From positions 248,001-312,000 of the forward strand of contig NZ_CAJQZC010000005.1 in NCBI RefSeq assembly GCF_907164555.1: a stretch of DNA of 64,000 nucleotides, read 5' to 3'. Shown piece after piece: positions 1 through 9,098 of the stretch; position 1 is the stretch's first letter; the number at the start of each line of letters is the position of its first letter. This DNA is from Paraburkholderia saeva. GTDB lineage: Bacteria > Pseudomonadota > Gammaproteobacteria > Burkholderiales > Burkholderiaceae. Position numbers and translations under genes: made by a program. The notes beneath the pieces were generated by a model, which worked only from the letters and a program-made list of their open reading frames with translations, did not search any database and was not told the DNA's origin.

Positions 1-2736
1 GAAGAGCTTGCCGCTGCGGTCGTCGCATCGGAGGCCATGCAGCGCGCGCGCTGGCTCACGCTTGTCCAGACGTGGCTCGACACCGCGCCGGCCGAGCTGG
101 GTGCGCGCAAGCGCACGCGCCGGGTGGTGTCATTCGACGACCTCCTGTCGAACCTGTATCGCGCGCTCGCTTCGCATCCGTGGCTGGCCGACGCGTTGCG
201 CACCCGCTATCCGGCAGCGTTGATCGACGAGTTTCAGGACACGGACCCGCTGCAGTTCGCGATCTTCGAGCGCATTTTTGCGCCGTCGGGACCGCTCTTT
301 CTCGTCGGCGATCCGAAGCAGGCGATTTACAGTTTCCGCGCGGCCGATCTGCATACGTATCTGGCCGCGCGCGACGCTGCGTCCGCCCGCTACACGCTGG
401 CCGTCAACCAGCGTTCGACGTCGCCGATCGTCGAGGCCTGCAACCGGATTTTCGGGGCGAACCCGCAGGGATTCGTGCTGGAGGGTCTCGACTACCATCC
501 GGTGCGCGCGGGCGCGCGGCAACGTCCGCCGTTCGTCGACCGGTACGGCACGGGCGGCGACTTCCGTGTGTGGATGCTGCCGCAGGGCGACGCTGCGCTG
601 ACCAAACGCGAGGCGCAGCGGCAGGCGAGCGAAGCGTGCGCGGCGGAAATCGTGCGTCTGTTGCGCGGCGCGCGTGAAGGCTCCGTATCGATCGGCGACG
701 CGCCGCTCGCGCCGGCGAGCATCGCCGTACTGGTACAGACACACCGGCAGGGGAGTCTCGTGAAACGGTCGCTGGCGGCGTGGGGTGTCGGCAGTGTGGA
801 ACTGGCGCAGGCATCCGTATTTACAACGCTGGATGCCGAGCAGATCGAGCGCGTGCTGGCGGCCGTCGACACGCCGGGCGATCTGCGCAGGCTAAGGGCC
901 GCGCTCGCCACGGACTGGCTCGGGCTCGACGCCGCGGCGTTATGGCGTCTCGAGCAGATCGTAGAGGCTCCTCTATCGCAGGACGATCCCGCGCATGCGG
1001 CCGATGCGATGAGCTGGGTGGAGCGGTTTTCGCGCTACCGTACCCTCTGGCACGAACGCGGCTTCGCGGTGATGTGGCGCACGCTGATGCGCGAGCTTCG
1101 CGTCGCCCAGCGGCTCGTGGCCGGCGTGGATGGCGAGCGTCGTCTGACCGATATCAACCATCTTGCCGAACTCGTGCAGGCGCGCGTGGCGACGCAGCCT
1201 GGCATCGCGCCGACGCTGCGCTGGCTCGCGGCACAACGCACGCAGGGCGGCGGTGAAGAGGCGCAACTGCGTCTTGAATCGGACCGCAATCTCGTGCAGA
1301 TCGTCACGGTGCACAAGTCGAAGGGCCTCGAATACGCGGTCGTATTCTGTCCATTCCTGGGTGACGGCAAGCTGCGCGAGCCACCTGCGTCGGGTCTGCC
1401 GGACGCGCGGGAATATCACGATGACGACGGCGCCGCCGTGCTGCATTACGGTTGCGATGACGATGAAGCCGACCGTGCGCAGCGTTATGCCGCGCGCGAA
1501 CAGGCCGCCGAGCGGGCGCGGCTCGTGTACGTGGCACTCACGCGTGCGGTGTATCGCTGCTATCTGGTTGGCGGTGTCTATCTGGCGTCTCGCGCGACCA
1601 AAGAGTCGCGCCGCAGCGTGCTGAACTGGCTCGTGGCGGGCGAAGGTTATACGTTCGACGGCTGGCTCGCGGAACCACCCGACGAAGCTGTATTGCAGGC
1701 GCGCTGGCAGGCACTCTCCGGCGGGCCGGTTGCGATCGAACCCTTGCCGCCGCCGGTGCGTCGCGTGCCGCTCGAAAGCCAGCAGAGCGACAGCGCGAAC
1801 ATGCAGTCGCGTATGAACCGGCGGATGTTGCGCGATCAGTGGCGCATTGCCAGTTTCAGTGGACTCGTGGCGGCGGGCGCACGCGCTGAAGAGGCGTTCG
1901 TGCCGGCCGAAGAGGCGCGTCCCGATCACGATGAAGTTGTCGATGTTGCGGCGGACATGAACGCCGCGCCTGCCATCGTGCAGCGCCCGGAACGTGCGGC
2001 CGATGACATCCTCGATTTTCCCCGCGGGGCCGCAGCGGGCGAATGCCTGCACCTGATGTTCGAGCTCGCCGATTTCTCCGACCCGACAAGCTGGCCGAAT
2101 GCGATCGAACGCGCGTTGCGTGAGCGCCCCGCACCTGCGCTGCCCGACCTGGCGCGTCAGATGCCGTCGATGATGCACGCGTTGCTGACCGATATCGTCG
2201 CGACCGAACTCGTCCCCGGCATGACGCTCGCCACGCTGAACCCGCAGCGCAGGCTGAACGAACTCGAGTTTCTGTTTCCTGCGCACGCGTTCGATTTTTC
2301 TGCGCTGCGTGCTCTGCTCGTGTCGCACGGCTATCCGGACGTCGCGCTGGAAGCGGGCGCGCTGCGTGGCTTTGTCAAAGGATTTATCGACATGATCGTC
2401 GAGCACGACGGGCGCTACTGGATCGTCGACTGGAAATCGAATCACCTGGGCGATACGCCGGATGACTACGATGCGGCTTCGCTGGACTTGGCGATGGCGG
2501 GTCACGCGTATCACCTTCAGGCGCTGCTCTATACGGTTGCGTTGCATCGCTATCTGCGCACACGCGTGCGCAACTATGCCTACGAGACGCATATCGGCGG
2601 CTACCTGTATCTCTTCGTGAGGGGCGTGCGGCCGCAGTGGCGTCGTGAGGGCGGCGCCGCGGGTGTCCATGTGCGCACGCCATCGGCGCAACTCGTCTTT
2701 GCTCTGGATGCGTTGATGGATGGGGGCGCGGCATGA
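1..2736 (+). CDS. recB: RecBCD enzyme subunit RecB, 3' part (5' end outside window)
   Basis: RecB is the 3'-5' helicase and nuclease subunit of RecBCD, which processes double-strand breaks and loads RecA. The frame is open from base 1, so the N-terminal part with Walker A lies upstream of the window. Visible SF1A helicase motifs are IDEFQDTDPLQF (motif II), VGDPKQAIYSFR (III), VHKSKGLEY (V) and VYVALTRA (VI). The C-terminal nuclease domain follows, with the metal-binding acidic residue in GFIDMI and the catalytic VDWKSN (family DYKSN). It overlaps recD by 4 bases (ATGA), indicating translational coupling. recC would be expected upstream. The identification is firm. Confidence 0.96.
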   Translation, partial: EELAAAVVASEAMQRARWLTLVQTWLDTAPAELGARKRTRRVVSFDDLLSNLYRALASHPWLADALRTRYPAALIDEFQDTDPLQFAIFERIFAPSGPLFLVGDPKQAIYSFRAADLHTYLAARDAASARYTLAVNQRSTSPIVEACNRIFGANPQGFVLEGLDYHPVRAGARQRPPFVDRYGTGGDFRVWMLPQGDAALTKREAQRQASEACAAEIVRLLRGAREGSVSIGDAPLAPASIAVLVQTHRQGSLVKRSLAAWGVGSVELAQASVFTTLDAEQIERVLAAVDTPGDLRRLRAALATDWLGLDAAALWRLEQIVEAPLSQDDPAHAADAMSWVERFSRYRTLWHERGFAVMWRTLMRELRVAQRLVAGVDGERRLTDINHLAELVQARVATQPGIAPTLRWLAAQRTQGGGEEAQLRLESDRNLVQIVTVHKSKGLEYAVVFCPFLGDGKLREPPASGLPDAREYHDDDGAAVLHYGCDDDEADRAQRYAAREQAAERARLVYVALTRAVYRCYLVGGVYLASRATKESRRSVLNWLVAGEGYTFDGWLAEPPDEAVLQARWQALSGGPVAIEPLPPPVRRVPLESQQSDSANMQSRMNRRMLRDQWRIASFSGLVAAGARAEEAFVPAEEARPDHDEVVDVAADMNAAPAIVQRPERAADDILDFPRGAAAGECLHLMFELADFSDPTSWPNAIERALRERPAPALPDLARQMPSMMHALLTDIVATELVPGMTLATLNPQRRLNELEFLFPAHAFDFSALRALLVSHGYPDVALEAGALRGFVKGFIDMIVEHDGRYWIVDWKSNHLGDTPDDYDAASLDLAMAGHAYHLQALLYTVALHRYLRTRVRNYAYETHIGGYLYLFVRGVRPQWRREGGAAGVHVRTPSAQLVFALDALMDGGAA

Positions 2737-4766
2737 GCGCATTCGAACAGCCGCCACTGGATATCGAGGTCACGCTGCCGACGCCAGCCGATTTCAGCAC
2801 GGCGCTTGCTGAAGGCTTCGCGCGCCGGCTCGGCGTGCTCGCACGCCGGCTCGGCGGCAACGCGGCGAGTGTGCGCTGGGCACAGCGCGCGGCGTTTGCC
2901 GTCAGTCGCGCTACGGCCGAAGGACACGTCTGCGTGCCGCTCGACGTGCTCGCCGCGCGTTATGAAACACCAGAGGCGGACGTTCGCGCGGCGCTGGCCG
3001 CGAGCGGAATCGCCTGTGACGGGTCAGAAGTAGCGGCGGCGTTGCGGCCACTCGTCATCGACCCGCAGGGCCGTGTATTTCTCGCCCGTTACTACGAGCA
3101 CGAGCGGCAACTCGCACGCGCGCTCGTCGCGCATGCGAAGCGCGACGACGGGCCGTCCGCATCGGCGATGCAAGACGTAGCGCAGGATGCCGAAGCGCTT
3201 CGTGCGCGTCTGCTGCGTTACTTTGGTCCGCCGCGCGATGACGAACTCGACTGGCAGCGTGTCGCGGCTGTCATGGCGTTGTCGGGCCGTCTTACGATCG
3301 TGAGTGGAGGGCCGGGCACGGGCAAGACGACGACTGTCGTCGGTGTGCTGGCGTGTCTGCTCGACGCGGCGCCTGATCTGCGTGTCGCGCTCGCCGCGCC
3401 GACCGGCAAGGCTGCGCAGCGCATGCAGGAAGCGCTGCTGGCCCGCGCCGGCGATCTGCCGCCAGAGATTGCCGCACGGCTGCCGCAGACGTCCAGTACG
3501 CTGCATCGTCTGCTAGGCAGCGGGCCGGGCGGCCGCTTCAGACATCATCGCGACAATCCTTTGCCGTTCGACGTGATCGTGATCGACGAAGCATCGATGA
3601 TTGACGTTGCGATGGCTGCGCATCTGCTCGACGCGATCGCGCCGCAGACGCGCCTCGTGATGCTCGGCGACAAGGACCAACTCGCGGCAGTCGAGGCAGG
3701 CGCCGTGTTCGCCGAACTCAGCGCGCGTCCGGCGTTCAGCGCCGGGGGAATCGCGCGGGTCGCGGCCGCGCTCGACATTGGCGTCGCGCAACTCACCGCG
3801 GCTTTGCCGGCTACGACGTCGGGTGCGTCGATGCCGTTGTCGGGATCGACGCCGTCGCGCTTCGAAGACGACCTGTCCGGCATGACGTCGTACGAAGAAG
3901 GGCATTCCGCGAACCGTTCGCCCTCGCAGACCAGCGAGCCGCTCGCCGATGCTGTTGTCTGGCTCGAACGCAACTACCGGTTCGGTCTCGATTCTGCGAT
4001 CGGTCGTCTGTCGCTGGCAATCCGGAGCGGCGATCCACAGGCCGTGCTCGATACGCTGACCCCCAATCCGGACACGCCGTGCGCGGCCGCGCTTTACGAA
4101 GACGCCTCGCCTGCCCTGAACGAGCGTACTGTCGCGCGACTCTCGGCCGGTTTCGCGCCCTATGCCGAAGCGCTTTCGGAGGCGCTCGCTTCAGGCGCGC
4201 CAGATCCGGCGCCGCTCTTCGAGGCGCTGAATCGTTTCCGGGTTCTGTGCGCGACGCGTTCGGGACTTCGTGGCGTCGAGCAGGTCAACACGTTGATGGC
4301 GGCACAGGTGCGTTGCATGGCGCGTATTCCGTTGACCGTTGGTGCGGGCTGGTTCGCGGGCAGGCCGGTGATGGTCACGCGCAATGACTACGCGTTAGGC
4401 CTCTTCAATGGCGACATCGGCATTGCGCTGCCAGGCGCGGACGGCGCGCTGCGCGTGTATTTCTGGACGGGTGACGGCAGTTCGCGCGCTGTGTCGCCGG
4501 CGGCGTTGCCGCCGCACGATACCGCGTTCGCGCTGACGGTCCACAAGTCGCAGGGTTCGGAGTTCGAGCACACCGCGCTCGTATTGCCGACGACGTTCGG
4601 CCGCGTGCTGTCGAGGGAACTCGTTTATACGGCGATTACGCGCGCGCGCGAGCGGGTGGAAGTCATCGGCTCACGCGCGGTGCTGGCGCAGGCGATTGCC
4701 GCGCCAACGCAGCGGGACTCAGGTCTCGCTGCACGGATCGAGGAGGCGCTGGCGCAGAGCACGTAA
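2733..4766 (+). CDS. recD: RecBCD enzyme subunit RecD
   Basis: RecD is the fast 5'-3' SF1B helicase of RecBCD. The 677-residue product has Walker A GGPGTGKT at residues 192-199, Walker B IDEAS near residue 285, and C-terminal motifs TVHKSQGSEFEH and VYTAITRARERVEV. The first ~150 residues match the RecD N-terminal domain that contacts RecBC. An insert of roughly 65 residues (about 335-400), rich in Ser, Thr, Pro and Ala, lies between the Walker B region and the NYRFG motif and looks disordered. The ATG start overlaps the recB stop, so no separate promoter is expected. The gene ends a likely recC-recB-recD operon. Confidence 0.95.
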   Translation: MSAFEQPPLDIEVTLPTPADFSTALAEGFARRLGVLARRLGGNAASVRWAQRAAFAVSRATAEGHVCVPLDVLAARYETPEADVRAALAASGIACDGSEVAAALRPLVIDPQGRVFLARYYEHERQLARALVAHAKRDDGPSASAMQDVAQDAEALRARLLRYFGPPRDDELDWQRVAAVMALSGRLTIVSGGPGTGKTTTVVGVLACLLDAAPDLRVALAAPTGKAAQRMQEALLARAGDLPPEIAARLPQTSSTLHRLLGSGPGGRFRHHRDNPLPFDVIVIDEASMIDVAMAAHLLDAIAPQTRLVMLGDKDQLAAVEAGAVFAELSARPAFSAGGIARVAAALDIGVAQLTAALPATTSGASMPLSGSTPSRFEDDLSGMTSYEEGHSANRSPSQTSEPLADAVVWLERNYRFGLDSAIGRLSLAIRSGDPQAVLDTLTPNPDTPCAAALYEDASPALNERTVARLSAGFAPYAEALSEALASGAPDPAPLFEALNRFRVLCATRSGLRGVEQVNTLMAAQVRCMARIPLTVGAGWFAGRPVMVTRNDYALGLFNGDIGIALPGADGALRVYFWTGDGSSRAVSPAALPPHDTAFALTVHKSQGSEFEHTALVLPTTFGRVLSRELVYTAITRARERVEVIGSRAVLAQAIAAPTQRDSGLAARIEEALAQST

Positions 4767-4881
4767 CGAGACGCGTCGCAATCCGCGCCGGAGGGCGTCG
4801 CCGCATACTTCGCAGGATGTTCCCGCGAGCGGCGTAATCCCGGACGTCCGCCTGCGAACTGCGGCGATACCGGGCAATACG

Positions 4882-5526
4882 TTATCCAGCAAAATCACCT
4901 GCAGCGCCGCCCGCATCCGAAGCGCGTTTTTTGAGGCCTTTGCGGTACCAGAACGTCCACAGCAGCAGCGCGCCGTAGATGCCGTAACTCGCGAACGGCG
5001 ACACGACGAGAAAGCGCTCGATGGGCCACGTCATCGCCATGAAGACACGCACGGCGGTTTCGACTGTCAGCCCCACGCCCCACACGGCCGTCATCAACCG
5101 GAGCGCGGACGCGAAAGCGGGACGCGCGCGCCACAGCGCGTCGATCTGCGCGGCGCCGTCGGCTTTTTCCCGCGCGACGGTCGCCCGTGCGAGATAGAAC
5201 ACGAGCGGGCGCGGCATCAGAAGCGACGCGAGGAACGCAACGCCAATGGCGCCCGACACCAGCGATTCGCGCAGCAACAGCATGCGCGGACTGCCGCCCG
5301 CCGCCATTGCCGCGATCGACAGTACGATGCCAAGCAGAACCAGCACGCTGAGTGCATCGACGCGTCGAAAACGGGCGAGCTCGACGAGGCTCCAGATCAC
5401 CGGCGGCACTGCCGATGCGATGAGTCCGCCCGTTTCTCCCCAATGCGGCAGGGCGAGGCGATAGGCAAGCCACGGCAGCGCCAGGTTCACTATCAGTTCC
5501 AGCAAAAAGCTCGCGCGAATTTTCAT
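4882..5526 (-). CDS. VC0807-type conserved membrane protein
   Basis: This is an integral membrane protein of 214 residues with about five to six hydrophobic segments (around residues 7-27, 32-50, 58-78, 85-110 and 135-200). It resembles the uncharacterised VC0807-like family of small bacterial membrane proteins; no biochemical role is known. I chose the ATG beginning MKIRASFLLEL because a purine-rich GAGAAGAG lies upstream; an in-frame TTG ten codons earlier is less likely. It is convergent with recD and stands alone. Family assignment is from overall pattern only. Confidence 0.75.
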   Translation of the reverse strand: MKIRASFLLELIVNLALPWLAYRLALPHWGETGGLIASAVPPVIWSLVELARFRRVDALSVLVLLGIVLSIAAMAAGGSPRMLLLRESLVSGAIGVAFLASLLMPRPLVFYLARATVAREKADGAAQIDALWRARPAFASALRLMTAVWGVGLTVETAVRVFMAMTWPIERFLVVSPFASYGIYGALLLWTFWYRKGLKKRASDAGGAAGDFAG

Positions 5527-5726
5527 GCCGATGTGTCTCTTCTCAAGGTGCCGCAAGTATCGTGAGGGTGCCGGTTGCCCGCAAATGTTTTTTTATTCGA
5601 TGCACCCGGCTTGCGACGCGCGTAAAGTGCCGCGCATACGGCGGGTCATCTGCCGGGCACAGGTTCGCAACGCACGACGCCGCCCGCCCAGGCTATCCTC
5701 GCGTTTGACCGCAAACCATCCGAGCC

Positions 5727-6131
5727 ATGACGTTACGTTACCCCGTCCCACTCAACGAAATCGAACTGACGGCTGTTCGCGCGCAGGGCGCGGGCGGCCA
5801 GAACGTCAACAAGGTGTCGAGCGCGATTCATCTGCGCTTCGACGTGCGGGCCTCGTCGTTGCCGGACGTGCTCAAGATGCGGCTGCTCGCACTGTCGGAC
5901 CATCGTCTGACGCGCGACGGCGTCGTGATCATCAAGGCGCAGGAACACCGGACGCAGGAGATGAATCGCGCTGCCGCGCTCGCACGGCTCGACCAGCTGA
6001 TCGAAAGCGTGAGCGTCAGCCGCAAGGCGCGCGTGGCGACACGTCCGACGCGCGCATCGAATCTGCGCCGGCTCGATGGAAAAACAAGGCGCGGCGAAAT
6101 CAAGGCAGGCCGCTCGCGCGTGGACGATTGA
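5727..6131 (+). CDS. arfB: Alternative ribosome-rescue peptidyl-tRNA hydrolase ArfB (YaeJ)
   Basis: ArfB is a codon-independent release factor that hydrolyses peptidyl-tRNA on ribosomes stalled without a stop codon. The 134-residue product is the usual size and carries the catalytic GGQ at residues 23-25 in the context RAQGAGGQNVNKVSSA, typical of the RF-1/ArfB domain. The C-terminal ~35 residues are strongly basic (Arg/Lys), as needed to occupy the empty mRNA channel. It lacks the codon-recognition domains of RF1/RF2, which separates it from true release factors. The ATG start has only a weak ribosome binding site. It is monocistronic, convergent with the EAL gene downstream. Confidence 0.94.
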   Translation: MTLRYPVPLNEIELTAVRAQGAGGQNVNKVSSAIHLRFDVRASSLPDVLKMRLLALSDHRLTRDGVVIIKAQEHRTQEMNRAAALARLDQLIESVSVSRKARVATRPTRASNLRRLDGKTRRGEIKAGRSRVDD

Positions 6132-6203
6132 GACGTCTTCGAGCCGGAGCGCAACCCCGCAGTAGTGCAAATCCCTGCGCGAGCCTGCATATGCGCTCGG
6201 CGC

Positions 6204-7496
6204 TCAGCGCTTTGTGCCCCGCGCCCGGTCGGGCCGGTCCGGCAGAAAATCCGCACAGAACACATCCGGACCGCCGCTCCCATCGACGCTGTCGATGGTA
6301 ATCGCAGCGGTATAGCAATCCTCGCCCTCTGTCAGCGAATAATGCGGACCCATCAGTGCGACGCGCCCGGGCGTTGTCAGCGCGTGACGGAAATACGCGC
6401 GCCGTGACCAGTTGTTATGCGTGTCGGGAAAGAGCGGCGCGAGGCGTTTCGGCGGCGGCCCGAGGTCTTTCGCGGTTACCGACGCCTGTTCCTGCAACCC
6501 ATGCGCGTTGAGCACGAAGATCCGACGCGCCTCGCTTACCGCGAAGACGTGCTCGGCCGCCTGCGCCAGATCCCGCGTCGCCGAATAGACGCGTGCGCCC
6601 GCGCGCACCGCTTCGGCGTACGCCTCGAAGCCGAGCTGCTGGTGACGCGTATTCGCGCGGTCGTACGCGGCGTACTTGTGCCACATCGAATCGATCAGTT
6701 CCGGCGCGCCGGCACCGGCTTCGCGCACGGACGCCTGCGGCTTGCCGAACCAGTAGCCCTGCACGAAATCCACGTCGGCCTGCATGAGGATCATCAGCTC
6801 GTCGTCGGTTTCGACGCCTTCGGCGAGCACGAGTGTGCCCGCCTGATGCAGCATCGCGATCAGATGCGTCATCAGCGATTCATCGCCTTCGCGCTTGCCG
6901 GCGCGGGCGATCAGCGAGCGGTCCAGTTTGACGATATCCGGACGCAGCCGCCACACGCGGTCGAAGTTCGAAAAGCCCGTGCCGAAATCATCGATCGCGA
7001 TCAGGAAATCGCGCGGGCGGGTGGCCGCCAGCGTGCGCGCCACGGCCTCTTCGTCGCCGGCGGGCTGCTCCAGCAATTCGATCACGATGCGCTCGCGCGG
7101 CAGGCCGAAATGGGCGGACAGCTCGTCGATAAACGCGCGATGCGGCCACTGCGTTTCGAACACCTGCGGCAACGCGTTCAGAAACAGCCAGCACGAATCG
7201 ATTTTCTGTTCGACGAAGTTCGCGACATGCAGGCACCGCGAGAGCCGGTCGAGGATCGGCGCGTTCGCGTGGACCTGAGCCTGCGAGAAGAGTGCATCAG
7301 GCGTGACCGGGTTGCCCGACGAATCGGTCGCGCGCAACAGGGCCTCATATCCGACGATGCGTTGATGGGTGATCGACAGCACCGGCTGGAACACGCTGTG
7401 CAGCGTGATTGAGCGCCAGTTGGCCGTCCAGCCGTCGCCGGTCCGGACGAGGCGGGGCAGGAGGCGGCTAAGCGTCAGTTCGTCGACGGTGGACAT
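6204..7496 (-). CDS. Cytoplasmic EAL-domain cyclic-di-GMP phosphodiesterase with YkuI-like C-terminal domain
   Basis: A predicted c-di-GMP phosphodiesterase of 430 residues. The EAL domain (about 30-280) contains YEALLR with E51, the NALP motif, VIELLEQ, IAIDDFGTGFSN, IVKLDRSLI, AEGVET and QGYWFGKP, so the metal and catalytic residues look complete. The C-terminal ~140 residues resemble the PAS/Cache-like domain that follows EAL in YkuI-type proteins and may sense a ligand. There is no GGDEF domain and no membrane segment. The start MSTVDEL is chosen because conservation begins soon after; the frame extends upstream to a TTG at 7646 and an ATG at 7637, and none of these has a strong ribosome binding site, so the start is uncertain. 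Confidence 0.88.
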   Translation of the reverse strand: MSTVDELTLSRLLPRLVRTGDGWTANWRSITLHSVFQPVLSITHQRIVGYEALLRATDSSGNPVTPDALFSQAQVHANAPILDRLSRCLHVANFVEQKIDSCWLFLNALPQVFETQWPHRAFIDELSAHFGLPRERIVIELLEQPAGDEEAVARTLAATRPRDFLIAIDDFGTGFSNFDRVWRLRPDIVKLDRSLIARAGKREGDESLMTHLIAMLHQAGTLVLAEGVETDDELMILMQADVDFVQGYWFGKPQASVREAGAGAPELIDSMWHKYAAYDRANTRHQQLGFEAYAEAVRAGARVYSATRDLAQAAEHVFAVSEARRIFVLNAHGLQEQASVTAKDLGPPPKRLAPLFPDTHNNWSRRAYFRHALTTPGRVALMGPHYSLTEGEDCYTAAITIDSVDGSGGPDVFCADFLPDRPDRARGTKR

Positions 7497-7768
7497 CCGG
7501 TTCTGGAGTAAGCACGATAACTGTGCATGCTGCCGGCCGCGCGTGATCGCGATGCCTGCCGGCGAAAGCCTCGCCTGCGCGCGGCTGCGTAACCCATGCC
7601 TCGCGGCGTACGCCAGCGATTTCGCGCGAAGGGCCATCGAGACCAAGGGTCGAAAACAGTCTATCAGTTCATTCGCCTGATGAGTGTTCGGCGAAACACA
7701 GAATCCGGTGCGTCAGCGCGTTCGTGTCGCGGCAGGTATGCTGCTGTTTTTCTGCAACGGAGCGCGAT

Positions 7769-8059
7769 ATGTCGGAAGTAGCAGTGGTGGCAATTTCGGT
7801 GGCGAAGCCGGGCTTCGAGGAGCAGTTGCGCGAGGCGATGGTCGGGATCGTCGGGCCGACGCGCAAGGAGCAGGGCGCGCTGCAATACGATCTGCATCGC
7901 GACCTGAAGGAGCCCCGCCGCTTCGTGTTTGTCGAGCGCTGGGAAAGCGAGACTGCGCTCGCCGCGCACGCAGGGTCCGCGCATATCGCGGCCTACAGGG
8001 AAGCCACGGCGCAATGGGTCGAGCACTTCGAAATTCGCGTTGTCACGAAGATCGCGTGA
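7769..8059 (+). CDS. Antibiotic biosynthesis monooxygenase (ABM) domain protein
   Basis: A 96-residue single-domain protein of the ABM superfamily (dimeric ferredoxin-like fold; relatives include YgiN quinol monooxygenase). Diagnostic elements are the N-terminal strand VAVVAISVAKPG, GCLQYDL-like GALQYDLHRD, and the FVFVERWES strand followed by a helix with AHAGSAHIAAY. The substrate cannot be told from sequence; quinone oxidation or small-molecule detoxification are common in the family. The ATG at 7769 is preceded by CGGAGCG, a fair ribosome binding site, so the upstream in-frame extension to 7724 is rejected. Confidence 0.88.
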   Translation: MSEVAVVAISVAKPGFEEQLREAMVGIVGPTRKEQGALQYDLHRDLKEPRRFVFVERWESETALAAHAGSAHIAAYREATAQWVEHFEIRVVTKIA

Positions 8060-8197
8060 TGCGCTGGCCTCCGGCATCGGGCTGCACGCCCATGCCGGAT
8101 CAGCCAACCCCGGATGGACCGACGGCGGGCATGTGGCCGCCGTCGTCGTTCTGGTCTGCTCTCGATTGCTGAGCGGGCGTTTGCTCGAACAGGTGCG

Positions 8198-8455
8198 TTA
8201 GTGCGTGGCCTGCGGCACGTCGAGGATCAGGATGATCGTCCAGTCCGCGTCGCCTTCGTGATGGTACTGACGTTCGGCAACGATAAACGGCTGCTGCTTG
8301 CCAGCCGGGCCGAGGAAAAGCACGTCGCCTTCCATGGGCAGGCATTCGACCGGCGGCAACGCGAGAAACGCTTCCTGGCTGCCACGCGGCATCAGTTTTT
8401 CAATCTTGCGGGACGCTGCTTCGGTCCATTCGATGTCCAGCTGGATGTTGCTCAT
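8198..8455 (-). CDS. Small conserved hypothetical protein (85 aa)
   Basis: An 85-residue soluble protein not matched to a named family. It begins MSNIQLDIEW with a clear ribosome binding site (GGAGG, 6 bases upstream of the ATG). The middle has a LPPVECLPMEGDVLFLGP stretch and the end a strand-rich DWTIILILDV, suggesting a compact beta fold. There is no signal peptide or membrane segment. It is transcribed away from the exported-protein gene at 8619-8843, with a terminator between them. Function unknown; coding status is supported by the ribosome binding site and codon bias. Confidence 0.75.
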   Translation of the reverse strand: MSNIQLDIEWTEAASRKIEKLMPRGSQEAFLALPPVECLPMEGDVLFLGPAGKQQPFIVAERQYHHEGDADWTIILILDVPQATH

Positions 8456-8543
8456 TCTGTCCTCCGCACCAGGGTGCGCACGGGTTGGGATGGGTGGGTG
8501 CGCGACTTTAGCATACCGTTACCCGGGCACCGGCAATAAAAAA

Positions 8544-8575
8544 GCCGAAGCCGGTGACGCCGGCTTCGGCTTTTT
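8544..8575 (-). terminator. Rho-independent terminator (possibly bidirectional)
   Basis: An 11-bp perfect stem GCCGAAGCCGG / CCGGCTTCGGC with a 5-base loop, flanked by A-run and T-run on both sides. It lies directly downstream of the minus-strand gene at 8619-8843 and should end its transcript; the T-run on the plus strand would also stop plus-strand read-through. Confidence 0.88.
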
Positions 8576-8618
8576 CTCCTTGATGCGGCAGGCCGTCGCC
8601 GCGACGCCGGAGCAGACG

Positions 8619-8843
8619 TTATTCGGCCTTCGCGGCTTTCTTCGACTTCGACGACTTGTGGCTGGCCGGCTTCGGCGCGCTTTCCATGGCTTGCTGCTTC
8701 GCCTGCAAATCCTGCGCGCGTTGTTCGACGTCGGCTGCCTTTGCGGGATCGGTGCTCATCGTGACGCCTTTGTCGGATTGCGCGTAGGCGGCCGTTGTCA
8801 GCGCGGAAAGGGCAACCAGGACTGCCAGGGACGCTTTTTTCAT
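8619..8843 (-). CDS. Small exported Lys-rich protein
   Basis: A 74-residue precursor with a classical signal peptide (MKKASLAVLVALSALTTAAYA, cleavage likely after AYA, residue 21). The mature part is short, charged and probably unstructured, ending in a Lys/Ser/Ala tail (SHKSSKSKKAAKAE). The start is fixed by GGAGG 7 bases upstream of the ATG and by the signal peptide; the longer in-frame extension to 9029 is not credible. Periplasmic location is inferred; function unknown. A strong terminator follows. Confidence 0.82.
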   Translation of the reverse strand: MKKASLAVLVALSALTTAAYAQSDKGVTMSTDPAKAADVEQRAQDLQAKQQAMESAPKPASHKSSKSKKAAKAE

Positions 8844-9098
8844 TGCTACCTCCGTAGAGTGGTTGATGGACCCAAGTAAAGCCTGTCCAGTCGGAACGAC
8901 ACTGCATTCTAGCGAGCAATGTCTGCTATCGCGGACCGCCGGTAACAGAATTGACAGTTCGTTACATTCGGTTACGAGTGGCGCAGATGCTTGATCTACG
9001 TACCGGTCAGGTCTCGATGCGTGCCGCATGTGCCGGCCGGCAGGGTGTCTTTACATGGGTCTGATCATTCGACCAGCATTTCGCATGCCGCGTTCTGC

